In this document: positions 36,386 to 47,073 of the stretch, in pieces
Position numbering within the stretch: the first letter of the stretch is position 1
How the letters are laid out: every line of letters starts with the position of its first letter
Assembly: GCF_016698665.1 (NCBI RefSeq)
Contig: NZ_CP068046.1
Span: forward strand, 2,976,001 to 3,040,000
Source: Devosia rhizoryzae
Lineage (GTDB): Bacteria > Pseudomonadota > Alphaproteobacteria > Rhizobiales > Devosiaceae
Direction: 5' to 3'
DNA length: 64,000 bases
Program-made: the position numbers and the translations under genes
Notes under the pieces: model-generated
The model's input: the letters and a program-made list of their open reading frames with translations, nothing else
Databases searched by the model: none
What the model was told of the DNA's origin: nothing

Positions 36386-36952
36386 TCAAACCTGCTGGAC
36401 CGCTTCCACGCCCGGCACGAAGTGGCGGAGAAGGTTTTCGATACCGTTCTTGAGCGTTGCAGTCGAGGATGGGCAGCCGGAGCAGGCGCCCTGCATGTGA
36501 AGGAAGACGGTACCTTCCTTGAAACCCTTGAAGATAATGTCGCCGCCGTCCATGGCAACCGCCGGACGGACCCGGGTCGCCAGCAATTCCTTGATGACTT
36601 CAACCATTTCCTTGTCGTCGTCTTCAAAGAACTCATCGACTTCGCTGAAGTCGACTAGCGGCGCGCTGTCGTCGAGGACGACGGGCTTGCCGGAGAGGAA
36701 ATGGTCCATGATGACGCCGAGAATCGCCGGCTTGATATGGGCCCAGTTGGTCTCGTCCTTGGTCACCGAAATGAAGTCGGAGCCGAGGAAAACGCCTTCG
36801 ACGCCGGAGATGGCGAAGAGGCCCATGGCAAGAGGCGAGGTGGCGGCGGCTTCGGGGGTGCGGAAGTCACGCGGCTCGCCCGGCAGTACGTCGCGGCCTG
36901 GCAAAAATTTCAGCGTTGCCGGGTTCGGCGTGGCTTCGGTCTGAATGAACAT
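36386..36952 (-). CDS. nfuA: NfuA-type Fe-S cluster carrier protein (NifU-like)
   Basis: A 188-residue protein with an N-terminal Nfu_N scaffold domain (MFIQTEATPNPATLKFLPG) and a C-terminal NifU domain with the cluster-binding CSGC (Cys157 and Cys160 in GACSGCPSSTATLKNG). It receives and delivers 4Fe-4S clusters to target proteins. This is the mitochondrial NFU1-like form usual in alphaproteobacteria. It follows usp in the conserved order mutS-glnD-murJ-trpS-usp-nfuA, separated by a family-2 repeat. Confidence 0.95.
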   Translation of the reverse strand: MFIQTEATPNPATLKFLPGRDVLPGEPRDFRTPEAAATSPLAMGLFAISGVEGVFLGSDFISVTKDETNWAHIKPAILGVIMDHFLSGKPVVLDDSAPLVDFSEVDEFFEDDDKEMVEVIKELLATRVRPAVAMDGGDIIFKGFKEGTVFLHMQGACSGCPSSTATLKNGIENLLRHFVPGVEAVQQV

Positions 36953-37051
36953 GGGACTTTCCGCGTTAGAATGCTTCTAAAATAGAGTTTTGCACTCAAG
37001 ATGCAAGGGGCGGTTTGCATGGTAGCCGAGCAAAAACAGCGACCGCAGTAG

Positions 37052-37174
37052 CCCTCATCCTGAGGTGCGGAGCGTCAGCGCAGCCTCGAAGGACGTGGGC
37101 GTGGCACCCAAGCCGCCACTCGCTCAACCTCGTGGTTCGAGGCTACGCTGACGCTTCGCACCTCACCATGAGGG
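37052..37174. repeat. Palindromic intergenic repeat (family 2)
   Basis: CCCTCATCCTGAGGTGCGG at one end mirrors CGCACCTCACCATGAGGG at the other, with internal inverted segments (GAGCGTCAGCG near GCTGACGCTTC; CCTCGAAGGACG near CCTCGTGGTTCGAGG). It lies between usp and nfuA and is a longer version of the 6.1 kb copy. Confidence 0.88.
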
Positions 37175-37196
37175 TTCTGGTGCAGTCAGGTTGCAG

Positions 37197-37670
37197 TCAG
37201 CAGATAGCGATGACGTCCTCGTCCGACATGTGCCCGGGCACGATGGTGAGCGGGATCGGAAGCACATTGGCGCGGGCGGCGAAGTGGGTGACCATGGGTC
37301 CCGGACCATCGGGCGACTTGGACGCGGCGAGGACGAGAATGGCGATGTCGTTGTCGCGGGCGATCACCGCTTCGATCTCTTCCGGGCCATTGCCCTCGCG
37401 CACCACGGTTTCGGTGCGGATGCCGCCGATATCGCGCATGCGGGCGAGCCGGGCATCGAGATTGCGTTCGGCTTCCTCGACCGCTTCGGCGCGCAAAACG
37501 TCTTCGACGCCCAAGCCGATAAATTCAGGCGCAGGGATCACGGTCATCAGAACGACGGTGCCCCCGGTGCGCTTGGTGCGGTAGGCGGCAAAGGTCAGGG
37601 CGCGGTCGCATTCCTCGGTCTCGTCGATGAGGACGAGGAACTTGCGGCGATATTCGGCTTCGGACACCAT
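37197..37670 (-). CDS. Universal stress protein (UspA family)
   Basis: A 157-residue single-domain Usp. The fold pattern is KFLVLIDETEECDRALTFAA at the N-terminus and IAILVLAASKS before a C-terminal strand. The ATP-binding Gx2Gx9G(S/T) signature is not clear, so it is probably of the non-ATP-binding UspA type. I chose the second in-frame ATG at 37670 because AGGAG lies 6 bases ahead of it, while the first ATG abuts it. It starts within 10 bases of the trpS stop, so it is co-transcribed with trpS. Confidence 0.9.
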   Translation of the reverse strand: MVSEAEYRRKFLVLIDETEECDRALTFAAYRTKRTGGTVVLMTVIPAPEFIGLGVEDVLRAEAVEEAERNLDARLARMRDIGGIRTETVVREGNGPEEIEAVIARDNDIAILVLAASKSPDGPGPMVTHFAARANVLPIPLTIVPGHMSDEDVIAIC

Positions 37671-37679
37671 CGACATCTC

Positions 37680-38711
37680 CTAGCGCACGAAGCCGACGAT
37701 GTTGCGCACGTCGGCCATGATCGGCTGGGCGATGGCGCGGGCGCGATCGGCACCATCGCGCAGGATACGGTCCATTTCGCCGCGATCGGCGACGAGCCGC
37801 TTCATTTCATCGGCAATGGGCGAAAGCGAAGCGACGGCAAGATCGGCCAAAGCCGGCTTGAACTTGCCCCAGCCTTGCCCTCCAAATTCGGCCAGCACCT
37901 GGTCGACATTCTGGTTCGACAAGGCCGCATAGATGCCGACGAGGTTTTCCGCTTCCGGACGGTTTTCGAGGCCAGCGGCTTCGGAGGGCAGGGGCTCGGC
38001 ATCGGAGGTGGCGCGCTTGATCTTTTTTGCGATGGCGTCGGCATCGTCCATCATGAAGATCGTGGCAAGGTCCGAGCTTTCCGACTTGCTCATTTTCTTC
38101 CCGCCGTCCTTGAGCGACTTGACACGCATGGCGGGACCGGTGGCCAGCGTTTCGGTGATGGGGAAGAACTCGTCTTCGCCGCTCAGCGCCTTGATCTGCT
38201 TTTTGAAGTCGTGATTGAATTTCTTGGCGATGTCGCGCGTCAGCTCGAGATGCTGGCGCTGGTCTTCGCCCACCGGCACGGCCGTGGCCTTGTACAGCAG
38301 GATGTCGGCGGCCATCAGCGAGGGGTAAGCAAAGAGGCCCAGCGACACCTGTTCGCTGTTTTCGCCGGCCTTGTCCTTGAACTGGGTCATGCGCGCCATC
38401 CAGCCCATGCGGGCGACGCAGTTGAAAATCCAGCTCAGCTCGGCGTGTTCGACCACCTGGCTCTGGTTGAAGATGATGGATTTTTTCGGATCGACGCCCG
38501 CGGCAATGTAAGCGGCGGCGATCTCGTAGGTCCAGCGCTTCAGATCTTCCGGATCCTGCCAGACGGTGATCGCATGCATGTCGACCACGCAATAGATGGT
38601 CTCATGCGTGTCCTGTAGCGGCACGAAGCGGCGAATGGCGCCGAGGTAATTGCCCAGGTGCAGATCGCCCGAAGGCTTGATGCCGGAAAAGACGCGGGGT
38701 GTGAAAGTCAT
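37680..38711 (-). CDS. trpS: Tryptophanyl-tRNA synthetase
   Basis: A 343-residue class I synthetase that charges tRNA-Trp. It begins with [18 protein letters not shown] (HIGH-type motif at about residue 16), and the KMSKS loop is [10 protein letters not shown] at about residue 205. The tryptophan-binding [16 protein letters not shown] block follows the first helix. Length is typical. It lies downstream of murJ after a gap with a family-3 repeat, in a gene order conserved in the order. Confidence 0.97.
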   Translation of the reverse strand: MTFTPRVFSGIKPSGDLHLGNYLGAIRRFVPLQDTHETIYCVVDMHAITVWQDPEDLKRWTYEIAAAYIAAGVDPKKSIIFNQSQVVEHAELSWIFNCVARMGWMARMTQFKDKAGENSEQVSLGLFAYPSLMAADILLYKATAVPVGEDQRQHLELTRDIAKKFNHDFKKQIKALSGEDEFFPITETLATGPAMRVKSLKDGGKKMSKSESSDLATIFMMDDADAIAKKIKRATSDAEPLPSEAAGLENRPEAENLVGIYAALSNQNVDQVLAEFGGQGWGKFKPALADLAVASLSPIADEMKRLVADRGEMDRILRDGADRARAIAQPIMADVRNIVGFVR

Positions 38712-38761
38712 GAGAAACCCGAAGTGTTAGTGTGGGACATCTATCTCTGATCACACGCGAT

Positions 38762-38831
38762 GTCATCCCGGCCTTGAGCCGGGATCCATCCTGAGATCTC
38801 AAGATGGGCCCCGGCTCAAGGCCGGGGTGAC
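38762..38831. repeat. Palindromic intergenic repeat (family 3)
   Basis: GTCATCCCGGCCTTGAGCCG at one end is mirrored by CCCCGGCTCAAGGCCGGGG and TGAC at the other, with a small central part. Repeats with this consensus (GTCATCCCGGC... GCCGGGATGAC) are common in alphaproteobacteria. It separates murJ and trpS. Confidence 0.88.
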
Positions 38832-38857
38832 ACCCGGTGGGTGGGTAAATTGGGTGC

Positions 38858-40420
38858 CTACTTTGACCGCAGCAGCCTGCGGAACAGCATGCCGAGGCGT
38901 TGGGTGCCGGAGATGTGGGCGAGGGTGAAATAGGTGACGAAGCCAAAGAGCATGATCACGGAAAGGACGCCGAGCTGCTGCCAGAGCGGCACGCCCGCGA
39001 CGAGGTAGTGGGCGCCGCGATCGGCAAGGATCCAGAGCGCGAAGCCCATGATCAGGCTGATGAGGACGATGGCGAGTTGCGCGAGCCACTGATGCCGCGT
39101 GAGGCGGAAATGCCCGCGCAGAGCCAGGGTAATGGCCAGCAGGGCGACGTTGACCCAGGCTGAGGCAGCGGTCGCAATGGCAATGCCGACATGGATCAGG
39201 GTGGGGAACAGCCAGACGGAAATGGCGATGTTGACCACGACGCTGACGCCGGCAAAAAGCGTCGGCGTAATCGTGTCTTCGCGGGCGAAAAAGCCTGGTT
39301 GCAGAACGCGGATCAGCACATAGGCGGGGAGGCCGGTGGAGAAGGCGACCAGCGCCTGCGCCGTTTGTACCGTGGCGATGGCGTCGAACTGGCCGCGTTC
39401 GAAGAGGACGCGGACGATGGGTTCGGCCAGGGCGATCAGGGCGACGGCCGCCGGCATGGTGAGGAGCATGGAGACGAAGAGGGACTGGTCCTGCGAGGCG
39501 CGGGCCTCGGCTTCGCGGCCGCCCTTGAGATGGCGGCTGAGTTCGGGGAGCAGGACGGTGCCGATGGCGATGCCGATAATGCCCAGCGGCAGCTGATAGA
39601 GACGATCCGCATACGACAGTACGGAGATAGCGTTATCGGCGCCAGAGGCGATGATTGTGCCAACGAAAATGTTGATCTGTGTGATGCCGCCGGCAAGGAT
39701 TGCCGGAATGGCAAGAACCCAGAAGCGGCGCACTTCGGGATCGAAACGCGGCAGCTGAAAGCGTGGGCGGAACCCGGCGCGATCGATTGCCGACCAGACC
39801 AGCCAGAGCTGGGCGACGCCACCGGCCATGGTGGCGATCGCCACCCAGATCGTCGCGTCGGCTGGGCTCATGATCCAGAAGGTGGCGAGCGGGATCATGA
39901 CCGCGATGTTGACGATGTTGAGCAGCACCGGCGCGAAGGCAGCGGCAAAGAAGCGCCCGAGCGTGTTGAGGATCGCGCCATAAGCCGCCATCAGCGACAT
40001 GCAGGCGAGATAGGGGAACATGATCCGCGTCAGCAGCACGGTGAGGTCGAACTTTTGCTGATCGTCGACGAAGCCGGGGACGAAGGCCACCATGATCTGC
40101 GGCATGAAAATTTCGACGACGATGGTGACGACGATCAGCATGGCGACGAGCCAGCTCATGACGCGGGCGGCAAGGAGCTTCGCCCCGTCCTCGCCCTGTT
40201 GCTCCAACGCACCGGAGAACATCGGCACGAAAGCGGTGTTGAAGGCGCCTTCTGCGAAAAGGCGGCGGAAGAGGTTGGGGAAACGGAAAGCGGCAAAAAA
40301 GGCGTCGGCGGCAGGGCCGGTGCCGAGCACGGCCGCCATCAGGGCGTCACGGGCAAAGCCGGCGACTCGGGAAACCAGGGTTAGGGAGCCGACGGAGAGG
40401 AAGTTGCGGAAGAGGCTCAA
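38858..40420 (-). CDS. murJ: Lipid II flippase MurJ
   Basis: MurJ moves the peptidoglycan precursor lipid II across the cytoplasmic membrane. The 520-residue protein starts SLFRNFLSVGSLTLVSRVAG and contains 13-14 hydrophobic segments through its length, as for MVF-family flippases; the arginine in SRVAGFARD and the later FPNLFRRLFAEGAFN are family hallmarks. The start codon is a TTG at 40420; the frame continues six codons upstream into a repeat, where no ribosome-binding site is separate from it. It follows glnD on the same strand. Confidence 0.95.
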   Translation of the reverse strand: MSLFRNFLSVGSLTLVSRVAGFARDALMAAVLGTGPAADAFFAAFRFPNLFRRLFAEGAFNTAFVPMFSGALEQQGEDGAKLLAARVMSWLVAMLIVVTIVVEIFMPQIMVAFVPGFVDDQQKFDLTVLLTRIMFPYLACMSLMAAYGAILNTLGRFFAAAFAPVLLNIVNIAVMIPLATFWIMSPADATIWVAIATMAGGVAQLWLVWSAIDRAGFRPRFQLPRFDPEVRRFWVLAIPAILAGGITQINIFVGTIIASGADNAISVLSYADRLYQLPLGIIGIAIGTVLLPELSRHLKGGREAEARASQDQSLFVSMLLTMPAAVALIALAEPIVRVLFERGQFDAIATVQTAQALVAFSTGLPAYVLIRVLQPGFFAREDTITPTLFAGVSVVVNIAISVWLFPTLIHVGIAIATAASAWVNVALLAITLALRGHFRLTRHQWLAQLAIVLISLIMGFALWILADRGAHYLVAGVPLWQQLGVLSVIMLFGFVTYFTLAHISGTQRLGMLFRRLLRSK

Positions 40421-40426
40421 GGAAAG

Positions 40427-40546
40427 ACCCCCACCCAACCTCCCCCGTCAGGCGGGGGAGGAGCGGGCCGGTGGTTGCTCGAAGCAATAGCCCAAAGCGA
40501 GATGCGGCTCCTCCCCCGACTAACGGGGGAGGTGGGGTAGGGGCTT
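40427..40546. repeat. Composite palindromic intergenic repeat (family 1, paired units)
   Basis: ACCCCCACCCAACCTCCCCC ... CGGGGGAGGAG and CTCCTCCCCCG ... CGGGGGAGGTGGGGTAGGGG face each other around about 50 bases, like the 1.9 kb copy. It fills the glnD-murJ gap and reaches the murJ ribosome-binding region. Confidence 0.85.
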
Positions 40547-43348
40547 TCACCCATTCGCCACCCGCTTCTCCTCGACCGGCCTGCGCTCGAAAACCCCCAT
40601 CAGCGCGTCGTGAATTTTGCGTTGACGCTGTTTCACGTGAATCTTCTGGCCGGTGAGGTCGGTGACGTAGAAAACGTCGACGGCCTTTTCGCCATAGGTG
40701 CCGATATGGGCGGAGCCAATGGTGAGGCTGAGGTCTGAGATTTCGCGGGTGAGGGCGTAGAGAAGGCCGATACGGTCGAGGCCCGAGACCTCGATGACGG
40801 TGAACTTTTCCGAGATGGCGTTGGACACCGAGACCTGCGCCGGCAGGGCGAAGGGTTTCAGGCGGCGGTTGTGGCGCGATTCCTTGCCAAGGTCGATCAG
40901 CACGGAGCGCTTGCCTTGCAGCAATTGCTTGACCGTATCGATGATGCGGGTGGCGCGGACCTTTTCGTCTTCATCGGAGGTGAAGGAGCGACGGAGGCGG
41001 AAAGTGTCGATGGCGTAGCCGTCGCGGGTCGAAAAGATCTGCGCGCCGATGATGGAAGCATCCTGCATGGTGCAGGCGCCAGCAATCAGCGACAGGAGCC
41101 GCGGGTGGTCGGGGACGTAGAAGCTGACCTCGGTAATGCCCTCGAAGGCCTTGACGCGGATAGAGCCGGCAAAGGCCTGCGCCGTCGAGTCCGCCTGGCG
41201 GATCAGGCGCGCATGCTCGGTTTGCAGTTCCGGTTCGGCGCGCAGCCAATAATGGTCGTAGTGGCGGGCGATATAGGTCTCGATGGCGTCCGGCGCCCAG
41301 GTGGTGAGCGTGGCGGCGAGCGCCCGGCGTGCCTGCTCCACGCGATCGGACTGGCTGACCTGCGAGTGGCCGCCGGAGAGCAATGGCTCGGTGGCGTAGT
41401 AGAGGGCGCGCAGCAGTGAGCCCTTCCAGCCGGTCCAGACGCCGGGACCGACGGCGCGAATATCGCAGGCGGTGAGGATCATCAGCAGCGCCAGGCGTTG
41501 CGGCGATTGCACCACATCGGCAAAAGCGATGGCGGTTTCGGGGTCCTGGATGTCGCGGGCTTGGGCGATTTCGGACATCAGCAGGTGATATTCGATCAAC
41601 CAGGCGACGGTGTCGGTTTCGGCGGCGGAGAGGCCAAAGCGCGGACAGAGCTTGCGGGCAATGCGGGCGCCGGCAATGGAGTGATCCTCCGGACGGCCCT
41701 TGGCGATGTCGTGGAGGAAGAGCGCCACATAAAGCAGCCGCGTATCGTTGAGCTGAGGCAGCAATTCATGGGTCAGCGGCAGTTCCTGGCGCATGCCGCC
41801 ATTGGCAATATCGGCCATGACGCCGACCGAGCGGATCAAATGCTCGTCCACCGTATAGTGGTGGTACATGTTGAACTGCATCAGTGCGACGATCTTGCCG
41901 AAATCGGGCACGAACTTGCCGAGCACGCCGCTCTCGTTCATCTGCCGCAGGATGCGCTCGACCGAGAGAGGGCTCGTGAGGATGGCGAGGAAATGCTCGT
42001 TGGCCTTGGGATCGTTCTGCAAGTGGTTGTCGATCAGGCGCAGCGAGTCGCGGATGACCTTGATAGCGTCGGGATGGAACAGCAGTTCCTCGCGACCAGC
42101 GACCAGGAAGGCGCGGATGATGTTGACCGGGTCGCGCTCGAAGACATCAGGGGTCGCAAGATTGAGCCTTCCGGTGTCGACGATAAAGGCGGTCTCGCCC
42201 TTGATCCTGCTTTTGCCGGACCGGAACGGAGCGAGCACGCGGCCGACCAGATCCATGTCCTTGGCGTGGTGGAATTCGAGACTGGCGCAGATGATGCGGG
42301 TGAGGTCGCCGACATCCTTGGCGACCAGGAAATAGCGCTTCATGAAGCGCTCGACGCCGAGCATGCCGAGGCGCTGGGCATAGCCCATGCGCGAGGCGAG
42401 TTCGGGTTGGACGTCGAAGGTCAGTTTTTCGTCGGCGCGGCCGGTGATGTAGTGGAGGTGGCAGCGCACGGCCCAGAGAAAGTCTTCGGCGCGTGAAAAG
42501 AGCTTGTACTCGCCCGGATTGAGCACGCCCTTGCCGACCAGCTCCTGCGAAGTTTTGACCTGGTAGAAGTATTTGCCAATCCAGAACAGCGTGTTGAGGT
42601 CGCGCAGACCGCCCTTGCCGTCTTTGATATTGGGTTCGACCACATAGCGGGTATTGCCCATCTGCCGGTGCCGCTCATCGCGCTCGGCCATCTTGGCGGC
42701 GATGAATTCGGGGCCGGTCTTGGGCATGATCTCGGTTTCGAAGCGATGCACCAGCTGGTCGAAGAGCGTGCGGTCGCCGGTGAGGAAGCGGGCTTCCAGC
42801 GTCGCCGTGCGCACCGTCATGTCGGCACGGGCCATGCGAATACATTCATCGACCGAACGGACGGCATGGCCGACCTTCTGGCCAAGATCCCACAGCATAT
42901 ACAGAATATACTCGGTGACCTGCTCGCCCCACGGCGTCTGCTTATAGGGCAGGATGAAGAGGAGATCGATGTCGGAGCCCGGCGCGAGGGTGCCTCTTCC
43001 ATAGCCGCCGACGGCCGAAAGCGCGATGGCTTCGGCGCCGGAGGGGTTGGTCACCGGATAGACCCGCGTCGTCGCAAAGCGATGAATGGCGGTGATGATT
43101 TCGTCCTGCGCGGCGGAAAGGTTTTGCGCGCAGCGGGTGCCCTTGCCGGTTGCCAAAAGCTCGGCCTCGGCATTCTGGCGCGCCGCGGTCAGCGTTTCGC
43201 GGAAATGGGCGAGGACAGCCTGGCGGGCAGAGGTGTCCCTGGCCGAACCCTCGCCCACAAGGGCATCGAGCTCGGCAATGATCTGATCTGCGGTCTTGAG
43301 CGCGAACTGCGGCTTTTTGGGCCGTGCCTCAGTTTCGGCGAGCGTCAT
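40547..43348 (-). CDS. glnD: Bifunctional [protein-PII] uridylyltransferase / uridylyl-removing enzyme GlnD
   Basis: GlnD senses glutamine and modifies PII proteins to control nitrogen assimilation. The 933-residue protein has an N-terminal nucleotidyltransferase domain ([20 protein letters not shown], about residue 124), an HD phosphohydrolase domain ([16 protein letters not shown], about residue 544), and two C-terminal ACT domains (about 700-930), with all key residues present. I use the ATG at 43348. Its 5' end overlaps the 3' end of mutS by 20 bases, and a parS-like site lies inside its C-terminal coding region (40629-40644). Confidence 0.96.
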   Translation of the reverse strand: MTLAETEARPKKPQFALKTADQIIAELDALVGEGSARDTSARQAVLAHFRETLTAARQNAEAELLATGKGTRCAQNLSAAQDEIITAIHRFATTRVYPVTNPSGAEAIALSAVGGYGRGTLAPGSDIDLLFILPYKQTPWGEQVTEYILYMLWDLGQKVGHAVRSVDECIRMARADMTVRTATLEARFLTGDRTLFDQLVHRFETEIMPKTGPEFIAAKMAERDERHRQMGNTRYVVEPNIKDGKGGLRDLNTLFWIGKYFYQVKTSQELVGKGVLNPGEYKLFSRAEDFLWAVRCHLHYITGRADEKLTFDVQPELASRMGYAQRLGMLGVERFMKRYFLVAKDVGDLTRIICASLEFHHAKDMDLVGRVLAPFRSGKSRIKGETAFIVDTGRLNLATPDVFERDPVNIIRAFLVAGREELLFHPDAIKVIRDSLRLIDNHLQNDPKANEHFLAILTSPLSVERILRQMNESGVLGKFVPDFGKIVALMQFNMYHHYTVDEHLIRSVGVMADIANGGMRQELPLTHELLPQLNDTRLLYVALFLHDIAKGRPEDHSIAGARIARKLCPRFGLSAAETDTVAWLIEYHLLMSEIAQARDIQDPETAIAFADVVQSPQRLALLMILTACDIRAVGPGVWTGWKGSLLRALYYATEPLLSGGHSQVSQSDRVEQARRALAATLTTWAPDAIETYIARHYDHYWLRAEPELQTEHARLIRQADSTAQAFAGSIRVKAFEGITEVSFYVPDHPRLLSLIAGACTMQDASIIGAQIFSTRDGYAIDTFRLRRSFTSDEDEKVRATRIIDTVKQLLQGKRSVLIDLGKESRHNRRLKPFALPAQVSVSNAISEKFTVIEVSGLDRIGLLYALTREISDLSLTIGSAHIGTYGEKAVDVFYVTDLTGQKIHVKQRQRKIHDALMGVFERRPVEEKRVANG
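40629..40644. promoter_or_regulatory. parS-like palindrome within glnD
   Basis: TGTTTCACGTGAATCT matches 14 of 16 bases of the ParB-binding parS consensus TGTTTCACGTGAAACA. It lies in the ACT-domain coding part of glnD. Whether ParB binds here is an inference. Confidence 0.5.
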
Positions 43349-46028
43349 CACGGATTTTCTTCAAGTGGTAAAGCGCCTCAATGGCCTCACGCGGGGTCAT
43401 CTCATCCGGCCGGATTGTATCCAGCGCTTCGTGAACAACGTCCTTAGCCTTTTCGGCGGGGGCGGGCCGATGGGCAAAGAGCGGGAGATCGTCTAGCACG
43501 CTGGCCTTGTCCTTGGAAGACGCCGTGCCGACCGAGCGCTGCTCGAGCACATCAAGAACTTGTTTAGCCCGGGCGATGACCGGATCGGGGAGGCCGGCGA
43601 GCCGCGCCACCTGGATGCCATAGGAGCGATCGGCGGCGCCGGGGCCGACTTCGTGGAGGAAGACGACCTCGCCCTCCCATTCGCGCACCTTCATGGTGAC
43701 ATTGGAAACCCGGCTCAGCGTTTTGGCGAGGCTCGTGAGCTCATGGAAGTGCGTGGCAAAGAGGGCGCGGCAGCCCGTGGTCTCGTGCAGAGCTTCGACG
43801 GCGGCCCAGGCGATGGAGAGGCCATCAAAGGTCGCGGTGCCGCGGCCGATTTCGTCCAGGACAACCAAGCTGCGACGCGTCGCACGGTTCAGAATTGCGG
43901 CGGTTTCGACCATTTCGACCATGAAGGTCGAGCGGCCATGGGCGATGTCATCGGAAGCGCCGACGCGGGAAAAGAGGCGATCGACGACGCCGATATGGGC
44001 GCTTTCGGCGGGGACGTAGCAACCCATTTGCGCGAGGATGGCGATCAGGGCGTTCTGGCGCAGGAAGGTGGATTTACCGCCCATATTGGGGCCGGTGACG
44101 AGCCAGAGCGATCCACCGCCTTCCCCTTCGCTGCCGGAAAGATCGGCGTGGTTGGCGACAAAGCTTTGGCCTTCGGTCTTGACCATGAGCTCGACCACGG
44201 GGTGACGGCCGCCCATAATCGCGAAGGCGAGGCTGTCATCGACCTGGGGGCGGCAATAGGCGCGGGTGGCGGAGACTTCGGCAAGGGCTGCGGTGACGTC
44301 GAGTTCGGCGAGGGCATCGGCGAGGGCCTGCAGCCCGAGCGTTTGCGCCAGGACCGCTTCGCGCAGGCGGGTGAAGATCGAAAGTTCTATGTCGAGCGCG
44401 GCGCCGTGGGCCTGGGCGATGCGCCCTTCAAGCTCGGCCAGTTCGGTGGTGGTGAAGCGCATGCAATTGGCAAGCGTCTGGCGATGGATGAAGGTTTCGC
44501 GGAAGGGCGCTTCAAGGAGCTTGGCGCCATGGGCGGCGGGCACCTCGACGAAGAAGCCGAGGACGCCGTTATGCTTGATCTTGAGCGATCGCATATCGGT
44601 TTCGTCCATCAGCCGCGCCTGGAGGGCGGCGACGACGGCGCGGGTTTCCGAGCCCAGCGCGCGTTCTTCGTCGAGGCGCCCGTCATAGGCCGGGCGGACG
44701 AAGCCACCATCACGGGAAAGGAGCGGGAGGTCGTCGTCGAGCGCCGCGGCAAGCTCGGTAGCGAGGTCGCGCGGCGCCGCGGCAAGGGTCGCGGTGAGCT
44801 TTTGGAGGTTTTCGGGCAGGTCCGGCTGGCGCCCAAGTTGCTCGGCCAGATCGAGCGCAGCCGCGATCGCCTCGCCGGCACAGGCGAGATCGCGGGGCCC
44901 ACCGCGTTCTAGCGCCAGCCGGGAAAGAGCACGCGCAAGGTCGGGAGCGGCCTTGAGGTCGGTGCGAAGCCGGGCGCGCAGCAGCGTATCATCGACGAGC
45001 CGCGACACGGCATCGAGCCGGCGATTAATGGCCTTGCTGTCGCGCAGGGGCGCGGCGAGGCGGCTGGCAAGAAGGCGGGCGCCGGGAGCGGTGACCGTCA
45101 GGTCGATGGCGTGGCGCAGCGAGCCCTTGGATTGACCGCGCTGGGTCTGGAGAATTTCAAGCGAGGAGCGCGTTGCCGCGTCGATCGCCATCGTCGTGCC
45201 GGTCGCCTCGGTAACCGGGGGGCGCAAAGGGGCGCGACGGCCTTTTTGCGACTCGCCGACATAACCGACCAGCGCCCCGAGCGCCGCCCGGCTGGCGCGC
45301 GACAGCGAGGTCGGATCAAAGAGGTCCGCGGCAAAGGCCTGCCGCAGGAGGGGCATGGCGACTTCGCTATCCACCGTCTCGATGATGGTCGCGATGGGCA
45401 ACCAGGCGGGCGGATAAAGATGCCGCTCGGTCAACAGAGCGCGCGTCGCGTCGGTGAGCAACAGTTCGGCCGGGTCGATGCGGGCCATTTCGTCGGCGAG
45501 TTCGGCGGCAGTGAGGTCGGCGACAAAGGTCTCGCCGGTGGAAATATCGGCCCAGGCGAGGGCAAAATCGGTCTCGCCGTGGCGCACCATGGAGAGTGCT
45601 GCAAGGTAATTGGACGACCGCGCATCGAGATGGTCGTCCTCGGTCAGGGTGCCGGGGGTGACCAGCCGGACGACGTCGCGTTTGACGACGGACTTGGAGC
45701 CGCGCTTCTTGGCTTCGGCGGGGTCTTCCATCTGCTCGCAGATGGCGACGCGGTGGCCGAGTTTGATCAGCTTGTTGAGGTAGTCGTTGGCGGCGTGGAT
45801 CGGCACGCCGCACATGCCGATCGGCTGGCCCAGATGGGTGCCGCGCTTGGTGAGAACGATACCCAGGGCAGCGCTTGCGACCTCGGCGTCTTCAAAGAAG
45901 AGCTCGTAGAAATCGCCCATGCGATAAAACAGCAGGTAGCCGGGATTGACCGCCTTGATCTCGAAATACTGCGCCATCATCGGCGTCAGGCCCTGCGGCT
46001 GGGCGGTATCGATCGGCGTCTGATCCAT
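43329..46028 (-). CDS. mutS: DNA mismatch repair protein MutS
   Basis: MutS recognises mismatches and starts repair with MutL. The 899-residue protein has the mismatch-contacting FYELF motif near the N-terminus ([12 protein letters not shown]), a core/clamp region, and the C-terminal ATPase with Walker [10 protein letters not shown] (about residue 644) and downstream ABC-type signatures ([33 protein letters not shown]). I chose the ATG at 46028; a TTG one codon upstream is also possible. The 3' end overlaps glnD, the gene order mutS-glnD being typical of Hyphomicrobiales. Confidence 0.97.
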   Translation of the reverse strand: MDQTPIDTAQPQGLTPMMAQYFEIKAVNPGYLLFYRMGDFYELFFEDAEVASAALGIVLTKRGTHLGQPIGMCGVPIHAANDYLNKLIKLGHRVAICEQMEDPAEAKKRGSKSVVKRDVVRLVTPGTLTEDDHLDARSSNYLAALSMVRHGETDFALAWADISTGETFVADLTAAELADEMARIDPAELLLTDATRALLTERHLYPPAWLPIATIIETVDSEVAMPLLRQAFAADLFDPTSLSRASRAALGALVGYVGESQKGRRAPLRPPVTEATGTTMAIDAATRSSLEILQTQRGQSKGSLRHAIDLTVTAPGARLLASRLAAPLRDSKAINRRLDAVSRLVDDTLLRARLRTDLKAAPDLARALSRLALERGGPRDLACAGEAIAAALDLAEQLGRQPDLPENLQKLTATLAAAPRDLATELAAALDDDLPLLSRDGGFVRPAYDGRLDEERALGSETRAVVAALQARLMDETDMRSLKIKHNGVLGFFVEVPAAHGAKLLEAPFRETFIHRQTLANCMRFTTTELAELEGRIAQAHGAALDIELSIFTRLREAVLAQTLGLQALADALAELDVTAALAEVSATRAYCRPQVDDSLAFAIMGGRHPVVELMVKTEGQSFVANHADLSGSEGEGGGSLWLVTGPNMGGKSTFLRQNALIAILAQMGCYVPAESAHIGVVDRLFSRVGASDDIAHGRSTFMVEMVETAAILNRATRRSLVVLDEIGRGTATFDGLSIAWAAVEALHETTGCRALFATHFHELTSLAKTLSRVSNVTMKVREWEGEVVFLHEVGPGAADRSYGIQVARLAGLPDPVIARAKQVLDVLEQRSVGTASSKDKASVLDDLPLFAHRPAPAEKAKDVVHEALDTIRPDEMTPREAIEALYHLKKIRDDARRN

Positions 46029-46110
46029 CAAGCAGAAAGGTCCCGGCGGAAAGCCGAGACCTTATGACCTTCGATTAAAAAAACAACCGCCTGGGCCAAG
46101 CTTTGCCCCG

Positions 46111-46932
46111 CTAGTTGCTGGCCGTGCGGATCACCGATGCCGGTTCGACCAGTTTGCGGTAGAGATGCCAGGTGGCGTGGCCGAAGATCGGGAGAACCAC
46201 GGCGAGGCCGACAAAGAGCGGCAGCGAGCCAAGGAAGAGGCCGGCACCGACGATCAGGCCCCAGGCGAGCATGGGCACGGGGTTGTGCATCACGGCCCGC
46301 ATCGAGGTCTCGATGGCGACATAAGCGCCCACGTCGCGATCGAGCAGCAGCGGGAAGGCGATGACGGTGGTGCAGAGCACGACAAGGGCGAAGAGGGCGC
46401 CCAGCGCCGAGCCGGCGGCTAGGAGCGTCAGGCCACCGGGTTCGGACGTCACCTGGGTGAGAAGACCGGTTAGCGTACGGGGGGTGGAGGCGCCGAAGAG
46501 CGACTCGTAGAGCGCCTGGGCGCCGGTAAGCCAGAGGGTGAACAGGACCAAAAGCATGGCGCCGACGGCAAGAATGGAGCCGATGGCCGGGGAGCGGAAG
46601 ACGCTCAGTGCCTCGCTCCAGCTCGTGTCCTCCCCCATCTCGCGCCGGCGCGAGATTTCATAAAGCGGGAGGGCGGCGATGGGGCCCAGGAGGGCAAAGC
46701 CACCCACCAGAGGATACAGCAGCGGCCAGGTGTGAAAACCTTCCATCCACACCGTCAGCACGATGCCGATGATCGGGTAGATCAGGATCAGCAGAATGTA
46801 GTGGCTGGGCTTGGCCCAGAAGTCGGCGGCGCCACGGCGCAGAACGTCGCTGAGGTCGTTGGTGGAAATGGTGCGGATCGCCGGCATGTCGAGCTTATCG
46901 CCGACACCGGCCATGATATGCATTCGGGCCAT
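46111..46932 (-). CDS. DUF2189 integral membrane protein
   Basis: A 273-residue membrane protein of the DUF2189 family. After an N-terminal cytosolic part (IRTISTNDLSDVLRRGAADF) come about six hydrophobic segments, the family pattern being PSHYILLILIYPIIGIVL and, later, DRDVGAYVAIETSMRAVMHN. Its function is unknown; members are found widely in alphaproteobacteria. GAGGAGAG lies about 7 bases before the ATG. An A-rich/T-rich stretch (46078-46085) downstream could terminate it. Confidence 0.85.
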   Translation of the reverse strand: MARMHIMAGVGDKLDMPAIRTISTNDLSDVLRRGAADFWAKPSHYILLILIYPIIGIVLTVWMEGFHTWPLLYPLVGGFALLGPIAALPLYEISRRREMGEDTSWSEALSVFRSPAIGSILAVGAMLLVLFTLWLTGAQALYESLFGASTPRTLTGLLTQVTSEPGGLTLLAAGSALGALFALVVLCTTVIAFPLLLDRDVGAYVAIETSMRAVMHNPVPMLAWGLIVGAGLFLGSLPLFVGLAVVLPIFGHATWHLYRKLVEPASVIRTASN

Positions 46933-47073
46933 AAAGGTCTCTCCTCGGGTAAGGAGGCCGCAAGACCCGGCGTGGCGCCGATTGTGGCACGTGACGCAGA
47001 ACCTGCGACCGCTACAAGGAAAAAGCCTACGCCTCGAGCCGGGGATTGTCGCCCCCGGCGCGAGAAATCGTGA

